Below are positions 26,797 to 34,888 of a stretch of 64,000 bases of DNA, piece by piece (within the stretch, counting starts at the first letter, position 1; every line of letters starts with the position of its first letter). The stretch covers positions 62,001 through 126,000 of the forward strand of contig NZ_FMHI01000023.1 of NCBI RefSeq assembly GCF_900090145.1. The letters are read 5' to 3'. A program made the position numbers and the translations under genes. The notes beneath the pieces were generated by a model that was not told where the DNA came from, made no database searches, and saw only the letters and a list, made by a program, of their open reading frames with translations. The DNA is from Streptomyces sp. WMMB 322 (GTDB lineage Bacteria > Actinomycetota > Actinomycetes > Streptomycetales > Streptomycetaceae).

Positions 26797-28035
26797 ATGG
26801 CCGTGAACTCCCCCTTCGTGATCGTCGGAGCCGGACTTGCCGGCGCCAAGGCCGCTGAAGCGCTGCGCGAACGGGGATTCGACGGGCCGCTGGTCCTGGT
26901 GGGCGACGAGCACGAGCGTCCCTACGAACGTCCGCCGCTGTCGAAGGAGTACCTCCAGGGCGCATCGCCCCGTGAGGACGTCTACGTACACTCCCGCGAC
27001 TGGTACGAGGACAACGGCGTCGAGTTGCGGCTCGGCGTCCCCGTGACGTCCCTCGACCCCGGTGGCCACGCGGTGACTCTCGCGGACGGCAGCTCCCTCC
27101 CGTTCGCGAAGTTGCTGCTGGCCACCGGCTCCTCGCCGCGCAGGCTGCCCGTGCCGGGCGAGAACCTCGACGGCGTGCACTACCTGCGGCGGCTGGCCGA
27201 CAGCGACCGCCTGAAGGAGACCTTCCGCACCGCTTCCCGGATCGTCGTCATCGGCGGTGGCTGGATCGGACTGGAGACCACCGCCGCCGCCCGCTCGGCA
27301 GACGTGCAGGTCACACTGGTGGAGGCGGCGGAACTGCCCCTGCTCGGTGTTCTGGGCCGGGAAGCCGCCGAGGTCTTCGCCGGTCTGCACACCGAGCACG
27401 GCGTGGATCTGCGCTGCGGCACACACGTCACGGAGATCACCGGCGAGGACGGCCACGTCAGCGGCGTGCGGCTGCGGGGCGGCGAGCGGATCGAGGCCGA
27501 CGCCGTGATCGTCGGCGTCGGCATCACACCCGACACCGGCCTCGCCGTACAGGCCGGGCTCGACGTGGAGGACGGCATCCGCGTCGACGCCGCCCTGCGC
27601 AGCTCGCACCCGGACATCTGGGCCGCCGGCGACGTCGCATGCGCCCTCCACCCGCTGCTCGGCAGGCACATCCGCGTCGAGCACTGGGCCAACGCACTCC
27701 ACCAGCCCGCCACGGCTGCCAGATCGATGCTCGGTGAGGACGTGAGCTACGGCAGGCTCCCGTACTTCTTCACCGACCAGTACGACCTCGGCATGGAGTA
27801 CACGGGCCATACCGGACCGGGCGGATACGACCAGGTCGTCTTCAGAGGAAGCACCGCCCGCCGCGAATTCATCGCGTTCTGGCTCAGGGAGCGCCGGGTA
27901 CTGGCCGGGATGAACGTCAACGTCTGGGAGGTCACCGACCCGATCCGTACCCTCGTGACGTCCGGTCTGCCCGTCGAAGTGGCGAAGCTCGCCGATGTGG
28001 GCGTTCCCCTGACCGAGGTCTTCGCGGAAGGCTGA
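26797..28035 (+). CDS. FAD-dependent ferredoxin-reductase-like oxidoreductase
   Basis: The 412-residue flavoprotein has an N-terminal FAD-binding motif VIVGAGLAGAKAAEALRERG, the RPPLSKEYL segment, ATGSSPRRLPVPGE, an NAD(P)H-binding motif IVVIGGGWIGLETTAAARS and the second FAD motif IWAAGDVACA with RVEHWANALHQ. This is the layout of rubredoxin/ferredoxin reductases serving cytochrome P450 or Rieske oxygenases. No ferredoxin, P450 or oxygenase gene is adjacent. GAGGAGCAGAAC precedes the ATG. It begins 99 bp after the transaldolase and may share its transcript. Confidence 0.92.
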   Translation: MAVNSPFVIVGAGLAGAKAAEALRERGFDGPLVLVGDEHERPYERPPLSKEYLQGASPREDVYVHSRDWYEDNGVELRLGVPVTSLDPGGHAVTLADGSSLPFAKLLLATGSSPRRLPVPGENLDGVHYLRRLADSDRLKETFRTASRIVVIGGGWIGLETTAAARSADVQVTLVEAAELPLLGVLGREAAEVFAGLHTEHGVDLRCGTHVTEITGEDGHVSGVRLRGGERIEADAVIVGVGITPDTGLAVQAGLDVEDGIRVDAALRSSHPDIWAAGDVACALHPLLGRHIRVEHWANALHQPATAARSMLGEDVSYGRLPYFFTDQYDLGMEYTGHTGPGGYDQVVFRGSTARREFIAFWLRERRVLAGMNVNVWEVTDPIRTLVTSGLPVEVAKLADVGVPLTEVFAEG

Positions 28036-28128
28036 CCACCGGCGACGAGGAGGGCGGCGACCCCCGGGTGCGGGGCGGCGGACGCCGGTGAGCAGCGTGC
28101 ACATGGTCAGCGAGGGAGAGAGCATCAC

Positions 28129-28785
28129 GTGCAGGAGAGCCAAGAGCAGCAGGGCGGCGAGGCGGCATGCTGGCTCAACCAGGTGTGCGAGGAGTGCGGC
28201 CGGGTCAGGGAGGACTCCTCGCGTCCCGGCTGCGAACACTGCGGCCACGACCCGCGGGGAACCCGTACCGCCGCCTCCGGACGCGGTTCACGCCGGCGCG
28301 ACCGTGACTCCGAGGGCAAGGCCCGCAACGCGCGGCCGCGCGACGGGCTGGGCCGGCCCCTTCCGCACGGCGAGCAGGGCGTCCCGCGCGCGCCCGAGGG
28401 CGTCGTGCGTACCCCGGAGCGGACGCTGGAGGAAGCTCAGCGGCTGCTCGACGACGGCATGCCCTTCCACGCACACGAAGTGCTGGAGGACGCCTGGAAG
28501 AGCGCACCCGAGGCGGAAGCGCCACTGTGGAAGGGCCTGGCGCAGCTCGCCGTCGGGATCACCCACCTCGCCCGCGGGAACACCAAGGGCGGCGCACGGC
28601 TGCTGCTGCGGGGAGCCGAGGGCATCGAGCCGTACGGGAGTTCTCCCCCTCACGGCATCGACGTGGCAGGACTCGCGGACTGGGCGCGCGCCACCGCCGA
28701 GGGCGCGGAGGAGACGGGCCGGCCGGACGCGGACGGAAAGGCGGCCGGGGAGCCGGCGGCTCCCGGCCTCCGCAGGCAGGGCTGA
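28129..28785 (+). CDS. Zinc-ribbon and DUF309 fusion protein
   Basis: The 218-residue protein begins with a likely zinc ribbon (CEECGRVREDSSRPGCEHCG). A basic, probably disordered stretch of about 50 residues follows, and then a DUF309 domain with ERTLEEAQRLLDDGMPFHAHE, VLEDAWK and LWKGLAQLAVGITHLARGN. DUF309 is a small helical domain of unknown role with a conserved His-X2-E motif. An N-terminal four-cysteine module is not part of the usual domain. The GTG start has GAGGGAGAG upstream. It follows the flavoprotein by 93 bp on the same strand; a functional link is unproven. Confidence 0.8.
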   Translation: MQESQEQQGGEAACWLNQVCEECGRVREDSSRPGCEHCGHDPRGTRTAASGRGSRRRDRDSEGKARNARPRDGLGRPLPHGEQGVPRAPEGVVRTPERTLEEAQRLLDDGMPFHAHEVLEDAWKSAPEAEAPLWKGLAQLAVGITHLARGNTKGGARLLLRGAEGIEPYGSSPPHGIDVAGLADWARATAEGAEETGRPDADGKAAGEPAAPGLRRQG

Positions 28786-28806
28786 GCCGGCCCGCGGAAC
28801 GGCCGC

Positions 28807-29277
28807 TCACACCTTCCGGAAGTGGTAGGCCTCCTCGGCGGCCGCCGCCACCGCCGCCAGGTCCGCACCGCCCGCGGCGGCGACCACCGCGGCGATCGCC
28901 CCCTCGACGAGCGGGGCGTCCACCAGCTGGGCGGTCTCCGGCAGTTCGTCTCCCTCGGCCAGCAGTGCCTTCACCGTCAGCACGGCGCTGCCGAGGTCGA
29001 CGAGGATGGCCACTCCGGCCCCCGTGTCGACCCTGTGGGCAGCCTCGCTGATGAGTTCCGCGCTGGTGCCCAGGGAGCCGTCCGGTCCGCCGCCCGCGCC
29101 CTCCACAGGCGGGCTGTCGTCCCCGGCGGCGAGCCCGACGGTCAGGCGTGCGACGGAGTCGGCGACCTCCTTGCTGTGCGAGACCAGGACGATCCCGACC
29201 TTCGGCCCGGTCCTCCCCGTCGCGGCCCGGGCCGGAGCCTCCCCGCCGGCGGGGGAGGCCCCGTGCTGCTCACTCAT
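28807..29277 (-). CDS. dhaM: Dihydroxyacetone kinase phosphotransfer subunit DhaM
   Basis: The 156-residue protein is the PTS-type EIIA subunit that passes phosphate to DhaL. The phosphorylated histidine is probably H34 in GIVLVSHSKEVAD. Later segments VAILVDLGSAVLTVKALL and DAPLVEGAIAAVVAAAGG are characteristic. Unlike Gram-negative DhaM it has no attached HPr or EI domains, so phosphate must come from separate HPr. The first 26 residues are a poorly ordered extension. Its start overlaps the end of dhaL by 8 bp, showing translational coupling in a dhaK-dhaL-dhaM operon. Confidence 0.93.
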   Translation of the reverse strand: MSEQHGASPAGGEAPARAATGRTGPKVGIVLVSHSKEVADSVARLTVGLAAGDDSPPVEGAGGGPDGSLGTSAELISEAAHRVDTGAGVAILVDLGSAVLTVKALLAEGDELPETAQLVDAPLVEGAIAAVVAAAGGADLAAVAAAAEEAYHFRKV

Positions 29278-29902
29278 CGGCGACCGCCTCGGCCAGCGCC
29301 GCGAAGAGCAGCGCCGAGGAGGTCGCGCCCGGGTCCTTGTGCCCCACGCTTCTCTCGCCCAGGTAGCTCGCCCGGCCCTTGCGCGCCCGCATCGGCACAG
29401 TCGCCAGTGCGCCTTCACCGGCGGCGGTGCGCGCCGCGCCGTAGGGGTGCGGTCCGCCCGCGGTCAGGGCCTCCACGCCGGGATAGAGCGCGTCCAGCAT
29501 CGTCTTGTCCCCCAGGGCGGCACCGCCCAGCTGCGCCACGGCGTCGACACCGACGCGCAGCGCCTCGGCCAGCTGATCGCCCGTCACCCGCTCCGCGTCG
29601 CCGAGGGCCTTTCCCGTGCGGCGCAGCAGCGTCCCGTACAGCGGACCGGACGCGCCTCCGACGCTGGAGACCAACTGACGCCCCGCGAGCACCAGTACGG
29701 CCCCGGGCGCCGAGGGTGAATCCTTGCCGAGAGCGGTCACGACAGCGGCGAATCCGCGCTGCAGATTGGTGCCGTGGTCCGCGTCCCCGATGGCCGAGTC
29801 GAGTTCGGTGAGCATGTCCGCGTCCCGTTCCACGGCAGCGGCGGCGGCGGTCAGCCAGCGGAAGGCGATATCGGCGTCCAGCTCATCGGTCAGTTCGGTC
29901 AA
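29270..29902 (-). CDS. dhaL: Dihydroxyacetone kinase subunit DhaL
   Basis: The 210-residue protein is the nucleotide-binding subunit. The Mg-ADP binding aspartates appear in ELDSAIGDADHGTNLQRG (D35, D40, D42), followed by VSSVGGASGPLYGTLL and LGDKTMLDALYPGVEAL. ADP stays bound as a cofactor that is rephosphorylated by DhaM and then phosphorylates dihydroxyacetone bound to DhaK. It lies 76 bp after dhaK and overlaps dhaM. C-terminal RARKGRASYLGERSVGHKDPG is also family-typical. Confidence 0.95.
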   Translation of the reverse strand: MTELTDELDADIAFRWLTAAAAAVERDADMLTELDSAIGDADHGTNLQRGFAAVVTALGKDSPSAPGAVLVLAGRQLVSSVGGASGPLYGTLLRRTGKALGDAERVTGDQLAEALRVGVDAVAQLGGAALGDKTMLDALYPGVEALTAGGPHPYGAARTAAGEGALATVPMRARKGRASYLGERSVGHKDPGATSSALLFAALAEAVADE

Positions 29903-29978
29903 GACAACTCCCTCTCCAGGACCGGGTGCCGTTCCCGGAACGGCGACCGCGGCCCCGCCCGGTGCTCGTGACGCATCC

Positions 29979-30971
29979 TCAGCAACCCCAGCGCAGTCCC
30001 GGCGTGTTCACCGGCGCGTCGTACAGCCGCAGGATCTCCTCGTCGGCCCGGCACAGTGTCACCGATGCTCCCGCCATGTCCAGCGAGGTCACGTAGTTGC
30101 CGACGAGGGTGCGGGCGACCGGCACCCGGCGCTCGTCCAGGACGCGCCGCACCTCGGCGCAGAAGCCGTACAGCTCCAGCAGGGGGGTGGCGCCCATGCC
30201 GTTGACGAGGACGAGCACGGGACCGTCCGGCTCCAGGTCGCTGAGGACGGCGTCCACGGCGAAGTCGGCGATCTCGCCGGAGGTCATCATCGGGCGGCGC
30301 TCACGGCCGGATTCTCCGTGGATGCCGATGCCCAGTTCCAGTTCGCCGGCGGGCAGGTCGAAGGTGGGGCTGCCCTTCGCGGGTGTCGTGCAGGGGGCGA
30401 GTGCCACCCCGAAGCTGCGGGAGGAGCCGGCGACCTGACGGGCGATCGCCTCGACACGTTCCAGCGGCGCGCCCTCCTCCGCGAGGGCTCCGGCGACCTT
30501 CTCGACGAAGAACGTCGCGCCGGTGCCCCGGCGTCCTGCGGTGAACTCGCTGTCGGTGACGGCGACATCGTCCTCGACGAGGACCTTGCCCACCTGGATG
30601 CCCTCGTCCTCGGCCAGCTCGGCGGCCATGTCGAAGTTGAGGACGTCGCCCGTGTAGTTCTTCACGACGAACAGGACGCCCTTGCCGCTGTCGACGGCAG
30701 CGGCGGCCCGCGTCATCTGGTCGGGAACCGGGGAGGTGAAGACGGCGCCGGGGCAGGCCGCGTCCAGCATGCCCCTCCCGACGAAGCCGTTGTGCAGCGG
30801 CTCGTGGCCGGAGCCTCCTCCGGAGACCAGGCCCACCTTGTCGGCCACCGGGGCGTCACGCCGCACCACGACGCGGTTCTCCACGTCGACCGTCAGCTCG
30901 GGATGCGCGGCGGCGATCCCCCGGAGGGCGTCGGCGACGACGCTCTCCGGCACATTGATCAGCATCTTCAT
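29979..30971 (-). CDS. dhaK: Dihydroxyacetone kinase subunit DhaK
   Basis: The 330-residue protein is the substrate-binding subunit, which holds dihydroxyacetone covalently through a histidine. VSGGGSGHEPLHNGFVG (H56) and ELGIGIHGESG supply the conserved histidines, and VKNYTGDVLNFDMAAELA is a strong family marker. The start ATG at 30971 follows a near-perfect GGAGGT ribosome-binding site, so the longer upstream frame is not used. The operon makes dihydroxyacetone phosphate for glycolysis using PEP through the PTS. Two palindromes upstream are likely regulatory. Confidence 0.95.
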   Translation of the reverse strand: MKMLINVPESVVADALRGIAAAHPELTVDVENRVVVRRDAPVADKVGLVSGGGSGHEPLHNGFVGRGMLDAACPGAVFTSPVPDQMTRAAAAVDSGKGVLFVVKNYTGDVLNFDMAAELAEDEGIQVGKVLVEDDVAVTDSEFTAGRRGTGATFFVEKVAGALAEEGAPLERVEAIARQVAGSSRSFGVALAPCTTPAKGSPTFDLPAGELELGIGIHGESGRERRPMMTSGEIADFAVDAVLSDLEPDGPVLVLVNGMGATPLLELYGFCAEVRRVLDERRVPVARTLVGNYVTSLDMAGASVTLCRADEEILRLYDAPVNTPGLRWGC

Positions 30972-30989
30972 TGATACCTCCGAGTGAGC

Positions 30990-31012
30990 GGAACACTGTT
31001 CCACTGGCCAGT
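30990..31012. promoter_or_regulatory. Two adjacent palindromes upstream of dhaKLM
   Basis: GGAACACTGTTCC (30990-31002) has 6-bp arms around one base. It is followed directly by ACTGGCCAGT (31003-31012), a perfect 10-bp palindrome. They lie 19-41 bp from the dhaK start, within a locally AT-richer stretch, where a repressor or activator would act. The cognate protein is not identifiable. Confidence 0.5.
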
Positions 31013-31051
31013 ATTACTACAGGTGGGAGCCGGAAGCGCGACCGCGTCGTC

Positions 31052-31093
31052 CGCCCGTCCCGGGTGCGGGCAACGGGCCCGCCGGGACGGGCG
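31052..31093. terminator. Inverted repeat between dhaK and the GNAT gene
   Basis: GCCCGTCCCGG-type sequence at 31052-31063 pairs perfectly with 31082-31093 (12-bp stem, 18-base loop). It lies beyond the end of the minus-strand GNAT gene and before the dhaKLM promoter, so it could stop read-through into dhaKLM. A regulatory role is also possible. Confidence 0.4.
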
Positions 31094-31095
31094 CC

Positions 31096-31299
31096 GTGAC
31101 CGGAACCCGTCCTGACGTCCGGTCAGGAGGTCCCCGTGCGCCGGGCCAGGACCCGGAGCGGCCGCACACCTACAGACTGCCGCACGGAGAGGCCGCCGCG
31201 GTGGTCCCCGCCGGTGCTGCGGCGGGTCTCCTCGCGCGTCTCCTCGCGTGGCACGGATCCGGAAGCGCCGCAGCCGTCAGCCGAGTTCGAGACTCGTGA
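31096..31299 (+). CDS. Possible small protein, unrecognised
   Basis: A 67-codon frame starts GTG and has GC-rich third positions in its second half (PHGEAAAVVPAGAAAGLLARL). It overlaps the end of the convergent GNAT gene by 23 bp. No ribosome-binding site fits the GTG well; an AGGAGG at 31125-31130 lies inside the frame. It could be a real small gene with a later start or a chance frame. Confidence 0.25.
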   Translation: MTGTRPDVRSGGPRAPGQDPERPHTYRLPHGEAAAVVPAGAAAGLLARLLAWHGSGSAAAVSRVRDS

Positions 31300-32203
31300 C
31301 GCCGAAGACGCGCTCCGCGCGCGTGCCGGGCGGGTCGCCCTTGTACATGCGGACCGTCTCGGAGCCGAGTTCCAGTCCACGGCTCGTGGCCAGGCCGACG
31401 GCCGCTGCGTGAGTCTCCGGGATGTCGATGTGCACCTCGTCCTCCGGGCCGAGGTGTGCGATGAGCGTGTCGAAGACGGCCTCGGCGATCTGCGGGGTGT
31501 CGGCGAAGAGCGGCCCGATGCGGTGGCCGTTCCTGGCCTGCCGGATCACGCCGTAACCGGCCGGCTCGCCGTTACGTACGCAGACGTGCGCGCGGTGCCC
31601 CGGCGCGCTCAGCCACCGGCCGAGGAACGCCTTGCGGGGCGCGGGGAAGCAGGTTTCGTCGTATGCGGCGATCGCCTTGAGGTGATCCTCCGTCACTGGC
31701 TCCACGGAGGGCGAGGGGACGCCCGGGGAAGCGGGACGCCCGCCGTAGCGGCCCGTGCGGTAGGCAGCGGCGAAGCCCGAACGCCGGTAGGTCTCCTCCT
31801 GGGCGGGGACCGCGTCGAGGCCGATGGTCCTGCCGTCGGCGTGCGGCACGGCCGCCTGCCAGGTGGCCATGCCGATCCCCTTGCCCCGCAGCGCGGGATG
31901 GACCAGGTAATAGCCGAGGAAGGCGTATTCGTCGGAGTAGTTGACGACGGAGACGGCCGAGACGGGCCTGCCGTCCTGGCGCCCCAGGAAGAACCCGTCC
32001 GGGTCCGTCGGATGGAAGCAGGCCGTGTCGCCCAGGCCCGGGTTCCACTGTTCCTCGGCCGCCCATTCCTCGACCTGGAGCCATTCCTCGGCCGAGGCGC
32101 GCGTGACGCCGAGTCCGGCGGCGTGGCCGCCGTGGAGCGGGCCGGCTCCGGCGGTCCCGGCTGCGGAGGGTTGATGGGCGGCGTCGTCCCCGAGAGGTTC
32201 CAT
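31277..32203 (-). CDS. GNAT-family N-acetyltransferase with two GNAT-like halves
   Basis: The 308-residue protein has an N-terminal GNAT domain (about residues 50-160) with the acetyl-CoA loop YYLVHPALRGKGIGMATW and the segment YRRSGFAAAYRTGRY. A second GNAT-like half follows, with HVCVRNGEPAGYGVIRQARNG and IGPLFADTPQIAEAVFDTL. Double-GNAT proteins of this shape are common in actinobacteria; the substrate is unknown. The ATG at 32203 was chosen because AAGGAAAGGACGG precedes it; an upstream frame would add 16 basic residues. It follows the APC permease by 70 bp on the same strand and is probably co-transcribed. Confidence 0.85.
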   Translation of the reverse strand: MEPLGDDAAHQPSAAGTAGAGPLHGGHAAGLGVTRASAEEWLQVEEWAAEEQWNPGLGDTACFHPTDPDGFFLGRQDGRPVSAVSVVNYSDEYAFLGYYLVHPALRGKGIGMATWQAAVPHADGRTIGLDAVPAQEETYRRSGFAAAYRTGRYGGRPASPGVPSPSVEPVTEDHLKAIAAYDETCFPAPRKAFLGRWLSAPGHRAHVCVRNGEPAGYGVIRQARNGHRIGPLFADTPQIAEAVFDTLIAHLGPEDEVHIDIPETHAAAVGLATSRGLELGSETVRMYKGDPPGTRAERVFGVTSLELG

Positions 32204-32273
32204 GCCGTGTGTCCGTCCTTTCCTTGGAAGGTCGCGGCGGCGGACCGGCACCGCACGGCCCGCCGGCGCTGCG

Positions 32274-33812
32274 TCAGATCAGGTCCATGGCCGCCACTTC
32301 GTCGGGACGGCCGTAGCTGACGGGGCCCTGGAAGCGCCTGCGGGCGGTGGCGAACCACCACACCGTCGCGATGATCAGGACCACGGCCAGTGCGATCGGG
32401 GCGTAGTTGAACGTCGTCGCGGTGATCGGGGAGGCGTGCGGCAGCATGAACAGGACGTTGCTGACGAGGATCCACGCCACCGCGACGATCCCCACCGGCT
32501 TGCCCCAGCGCCCCAGGTGCCACGGACCGGGCTGGAAGTCGCTCAGGCGCAGCCGGAGGTAGATGGGCACCGCGTAGGCGAGGAAGAGTCCGACGACGTT
32601 GACGCTGACGATCGCGGTGAACGCCGTCTTCGACCACCAGCCCGGGACGACCAGGACCAGGGAGCACGCCGCGGCGAGCCACACGGCCTTCACGGGCGTG
32701 CGGGTACGCGGCGAGACCGAGTGCCACCAGCGGGAGCCGGGCATCGCGCCGTCACGTGAAAAGGCGAAGATCTGCCGCGTGTTGCTGGTCATGTTGGCCA
32801 GACCGCAAAAGAGCATTGCGCCGATCACGATGAGCAGCAGAAGCCTGGCCGCGCCCGTGCCGACCGAGTCCAGGAGAATCTGCACGGGCGGGGCGTCCGC
32901 GGCGGCCTCCTTGCCGTAGTCGCGGATCGCGAAGACGAGCGCCAGCATGAGGACGAAACCTGTGATCGCGGAGTAACCGATGGCACGCATGATGCCACGC
33001 GGCGTGTTCACCGTCGCCTGCACCGTCTCTTCGGACATGTGGAAACTGCCGTCGAAGCCGGTGAAGGTCCAGCTCGTCACGAGCAGGCCGAGCATGCCGC
33101 CGTAAAGGGCGCTCGTGAAACCGGTGTTGTTGGCGAAGTGCGTCACGAAGGACGCGGACTGATGGTGCTCGGGCATCACTGTCAGTGCGGTGACGATCAC
33201 CACCGTTCCGGTGAGCAGCCACCACACCGAGACGCGGTTGAGTACGGCGACGAGTTGCACCGTGTAGGTGTTGGCCAGGCCCTGGAGCAGAAGGATCACC
33301 GCGGTGATGAGAACGGTGCGCTGCCCTGTGACCTCGTAGGAAGGCCACTGCATCGCCAGGAACGCCTGGATGAAAGTGGCTGCCGCGTAGCCCGTCGCCG
33401 CCGTGCCTCCCACCTGTCCGACGAAGTTCAGCCAGCCCGTGTACCAGGACCATGCGCCCTTGTTCTTCTTTGCGAGCTTTCCCGCGGAGAAATACAGCGC
33501 GCCGCTCGTCGGATAGGCCGACGCGACCTCTCCCATCGACGCTCCGATGAAAAGAACCATCATCGAGACGCCGATCCAGCCGAATACCAGGACCAGCGGG
33601 CCGCCCGCATTCATTCCGAAACCGAACGAGGAGAAGATCCCGGAGATGACGTTGATGATGGTGAAAGAGATCGCGAAATTGTCGAACGCGCGGAACCGGC
33701 GCGTCAGTTTCCGCGGATAACCCATCGCATGCAGAGTGGCGTCATCGTCCAGGGTTGCAGGCGCTTCGCGCTGACGTATTCTCGTGCGGCCTGCGAAGGC
33801 GGAATCGGGCAC
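32274..33812 (-). CDS. APC-family amino acid/polyamine permease
   Basis: The 512-residue protein has about 12 transmembrane segments. Typical features are FDNFAISFTIINVISGIFSS at TM1, the GASMGEVASAYPTSGALYF motif and SNTRQIFAFSRDGAMPGSRWW. This resembles the GABA/amino acid permease subgroup. Substrates are likely amino acids, GABA or polyamines. The GTG at 33812 follows GAAAGG by 6 bp. The downstream GNAT gene could acetylate an imported amine, which is an inference from adjacency. Confidence 0.9.
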   Translation of the reverse strand: MPDSAFAGRTRIRQREAPATLDDDATLHAMGYPRKLTRRFRAFDNFAISFTIINVISGIFSSFGFGMNAGGPLVLVFGWIGVSMMVLFIGASMGEVASAYPTSGALYFSAGKLAKKNKGAWSWYTGWLNFVGQVGGTAATGYAAATFIQAFLAMQWPSYEVTGQRTVLITAVILLLQGLANTYTVQLVAVLNRVSVWWLLTGTVVIVTALTVMPEHHQSASFVTHFANNTGFTSALYGGMLGLLVTSWTFTGFDGSFHMSEETVQATVNTPRGIMRAIGYSAITGFVLMLALVFAIRDYGKEAAADAPPVQILLDSVGTGAARLLLLIVIGAMLFCGLANMTSNTRQIFAFSRDGAMPGSRWWHSVSPRTRTPVKAVWLAAACSLVLVVPGWWSKTAFTAIVSVNVVGLFLAYAVPIYLRLRLSDFQPGPWHLGRWGKPVGIVAVAWILVSNVLFMLPHASPITATTFNYAPIALAVVLIIATVWWFATARRRFQGPVSYGRPDEVAAMDLI

Positions 33813-33854
33813 GGTCGGCCTTTCTTGTGCGGAATGCGGGAAAAGACGTCGCGG

Positions 33855-33870
33855 CGACCGGTGCCGGTCG
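33855..33870. promoter_or_regulatory. Perfect inverted repeat upstream of the permease
   Basis: CGACCGG (33855-33861) and CCGGTCG (33864-33870) are perfect 7-bp arms with a 2-base centre. The element lies between the end of the unknown helical gene and the permease start. It could be an operator for the permease or a short hairpin ending the upstream transcript. Confidence 0.35.
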
Positions 33871-33931
33871 TGCGCGGACGCCCGGTTCGGGGGCGGGCCC
33901 CGGCGGAGGCGGGGCGGCGGGACGGGTCATC

Positions 33932-34888
33932 TCAGCGCGAGCCCGGTACGGGGAGCCCGCAGGCGAGACGTGCCTTGCAGAGCTGCTCCTCGGGATCGCC
34001 GAAGGCGCTCCACGGCATCCGTGAGGCGTAGGGCCCCATCGCCGCGAAGACGGCGCGGGCCTCGAACTCGCAGTCCGCCATGACAAGTGCGTGTGCCAGG
34101 TAGGCCAGGTCCAGTACGGGCGTGAACTCGTAACCCGTCACCTCGGGCAGCCAGTTCCGGTACGCCCCCAGCGCCGTGGCCTTCCACTGGGGCTGTTGCC
34201 ATGTGCGGCCGGCCAGGAGCGAGTCGGGGTCGTGCTCCTCGATCAGGGCCACCAGCGGCAGCAGCCTCAACGCCGAGGACGCCGGGGCCCGTTGGCCGAG
34301 AAAGGCGGCAACGTCCCATGCGGCCTTGCCCGATCCGCCGTTGCGGGCGAAGAAGAAGGACAGCAGCCGGTGATGGGCCTCCCTGTGCCACGGATCGAGC
34401 CGCACGATGTGGGAGAAGAGCGACCAGGGGCCCTCCGGTGAGGTCAGCAGTCCTTGCGGTGCGGGGTCCCGGGGGCGCTGGAGACGGGCGAGTGAGAGCT
34501 GGGCCACCCACGGCGTGGGGTCTCGGGGGGCCATCAGCGCCGCCCGCTGGCACGCGGCGAAGGCGATGCGGCCGAGGTCACCGGCGTGGCGGTCCTCGGC
34601 GTCGGCCGCGCGCAGCGCGCGCAGCGAGGAGACCCGGGCCCACAGCAGCGCCGCCTCCCTGCCGGGCTCCTCGGCGAGCCAGCGTTCCGCGAGGTCGGAG
34701 TCGCATGCCTCGGAGGCGAGAACGAGTGAACGGTGGGCGCGCAGACCGAAGTTGCGACGTGCGTCCCTCAGTACCTCGTTCGAGCTGAGGTAGCGGCCCG
34801 CCCGCACATCCACGCATGCCCGCGCCAGCTGACGGTCATCGGCCGCGGGGTGCCATATGTACTGCCCCTCGAAAAAGCCAGCGGTCAT
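33932..34888 (-). CDS. Conserved helical protein of unknown function
   Basis: The 318-residue protein begins MTAGFFEGQYIWHPAADDRQ and is predicted helical, rich in alanine, leucine and arginine, with paired-helix segments such as LGRIAFAACQRAALMAPRD and PWSLFSHIVRLDPWHREAHH that look like TPR-type repeats. No signal peptide, membrane segment or catalytic motif is visible. The ATG at 34888 follows GGAGAGC; an upstream in-frame extension of 33 residues is less convincing. I do not recognise a named family, though it has the look of a Streptomyces lineage-conserved protein. It ends 119 bp before the permease start. Confidence 0.65.
   Translation of the reverse strand: MTAGFFEGQYIWHPAADDRQLARACVDVRAGRYLSSNEVLRDARRNFGLRAHRSLVLASEACDSDLAERWLAEEPGREAALLWARVSSLRALRAADAEDRHAGDLGRIAFAACQRAALMAPRDPTPWVAQLSLARLQRPRDPAPQGLLTSPEGPWSLFSHIVRLDPWHREAHHRLLSFFFARNGGSGKAAWDVAAFLGQRAPASSALRLLPLVALIEEHDPDSLLAGRTWQQPQWKATALGAYRNWLPEVTGYEFTPVLDLAYLAHALVMADCEFEARAVFAAMGPYASRMPWSAFGDPEEQLCKARLACGLPVPGSR

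Noticed and set aside
26233..28248. A 671-codon minus-strand frame opposite transaldolase and the flavoprotein
   Set aside because: Both plus-strand genes are unmistakable and the antisense product has no recognisable domain.
31136..31300. GTG at 31136 behind a perfect AGGAGG as the start of a gene
   Set aside because: The frame it opens runs antisense through the GNAT gene and has poor coding character in its first codons.
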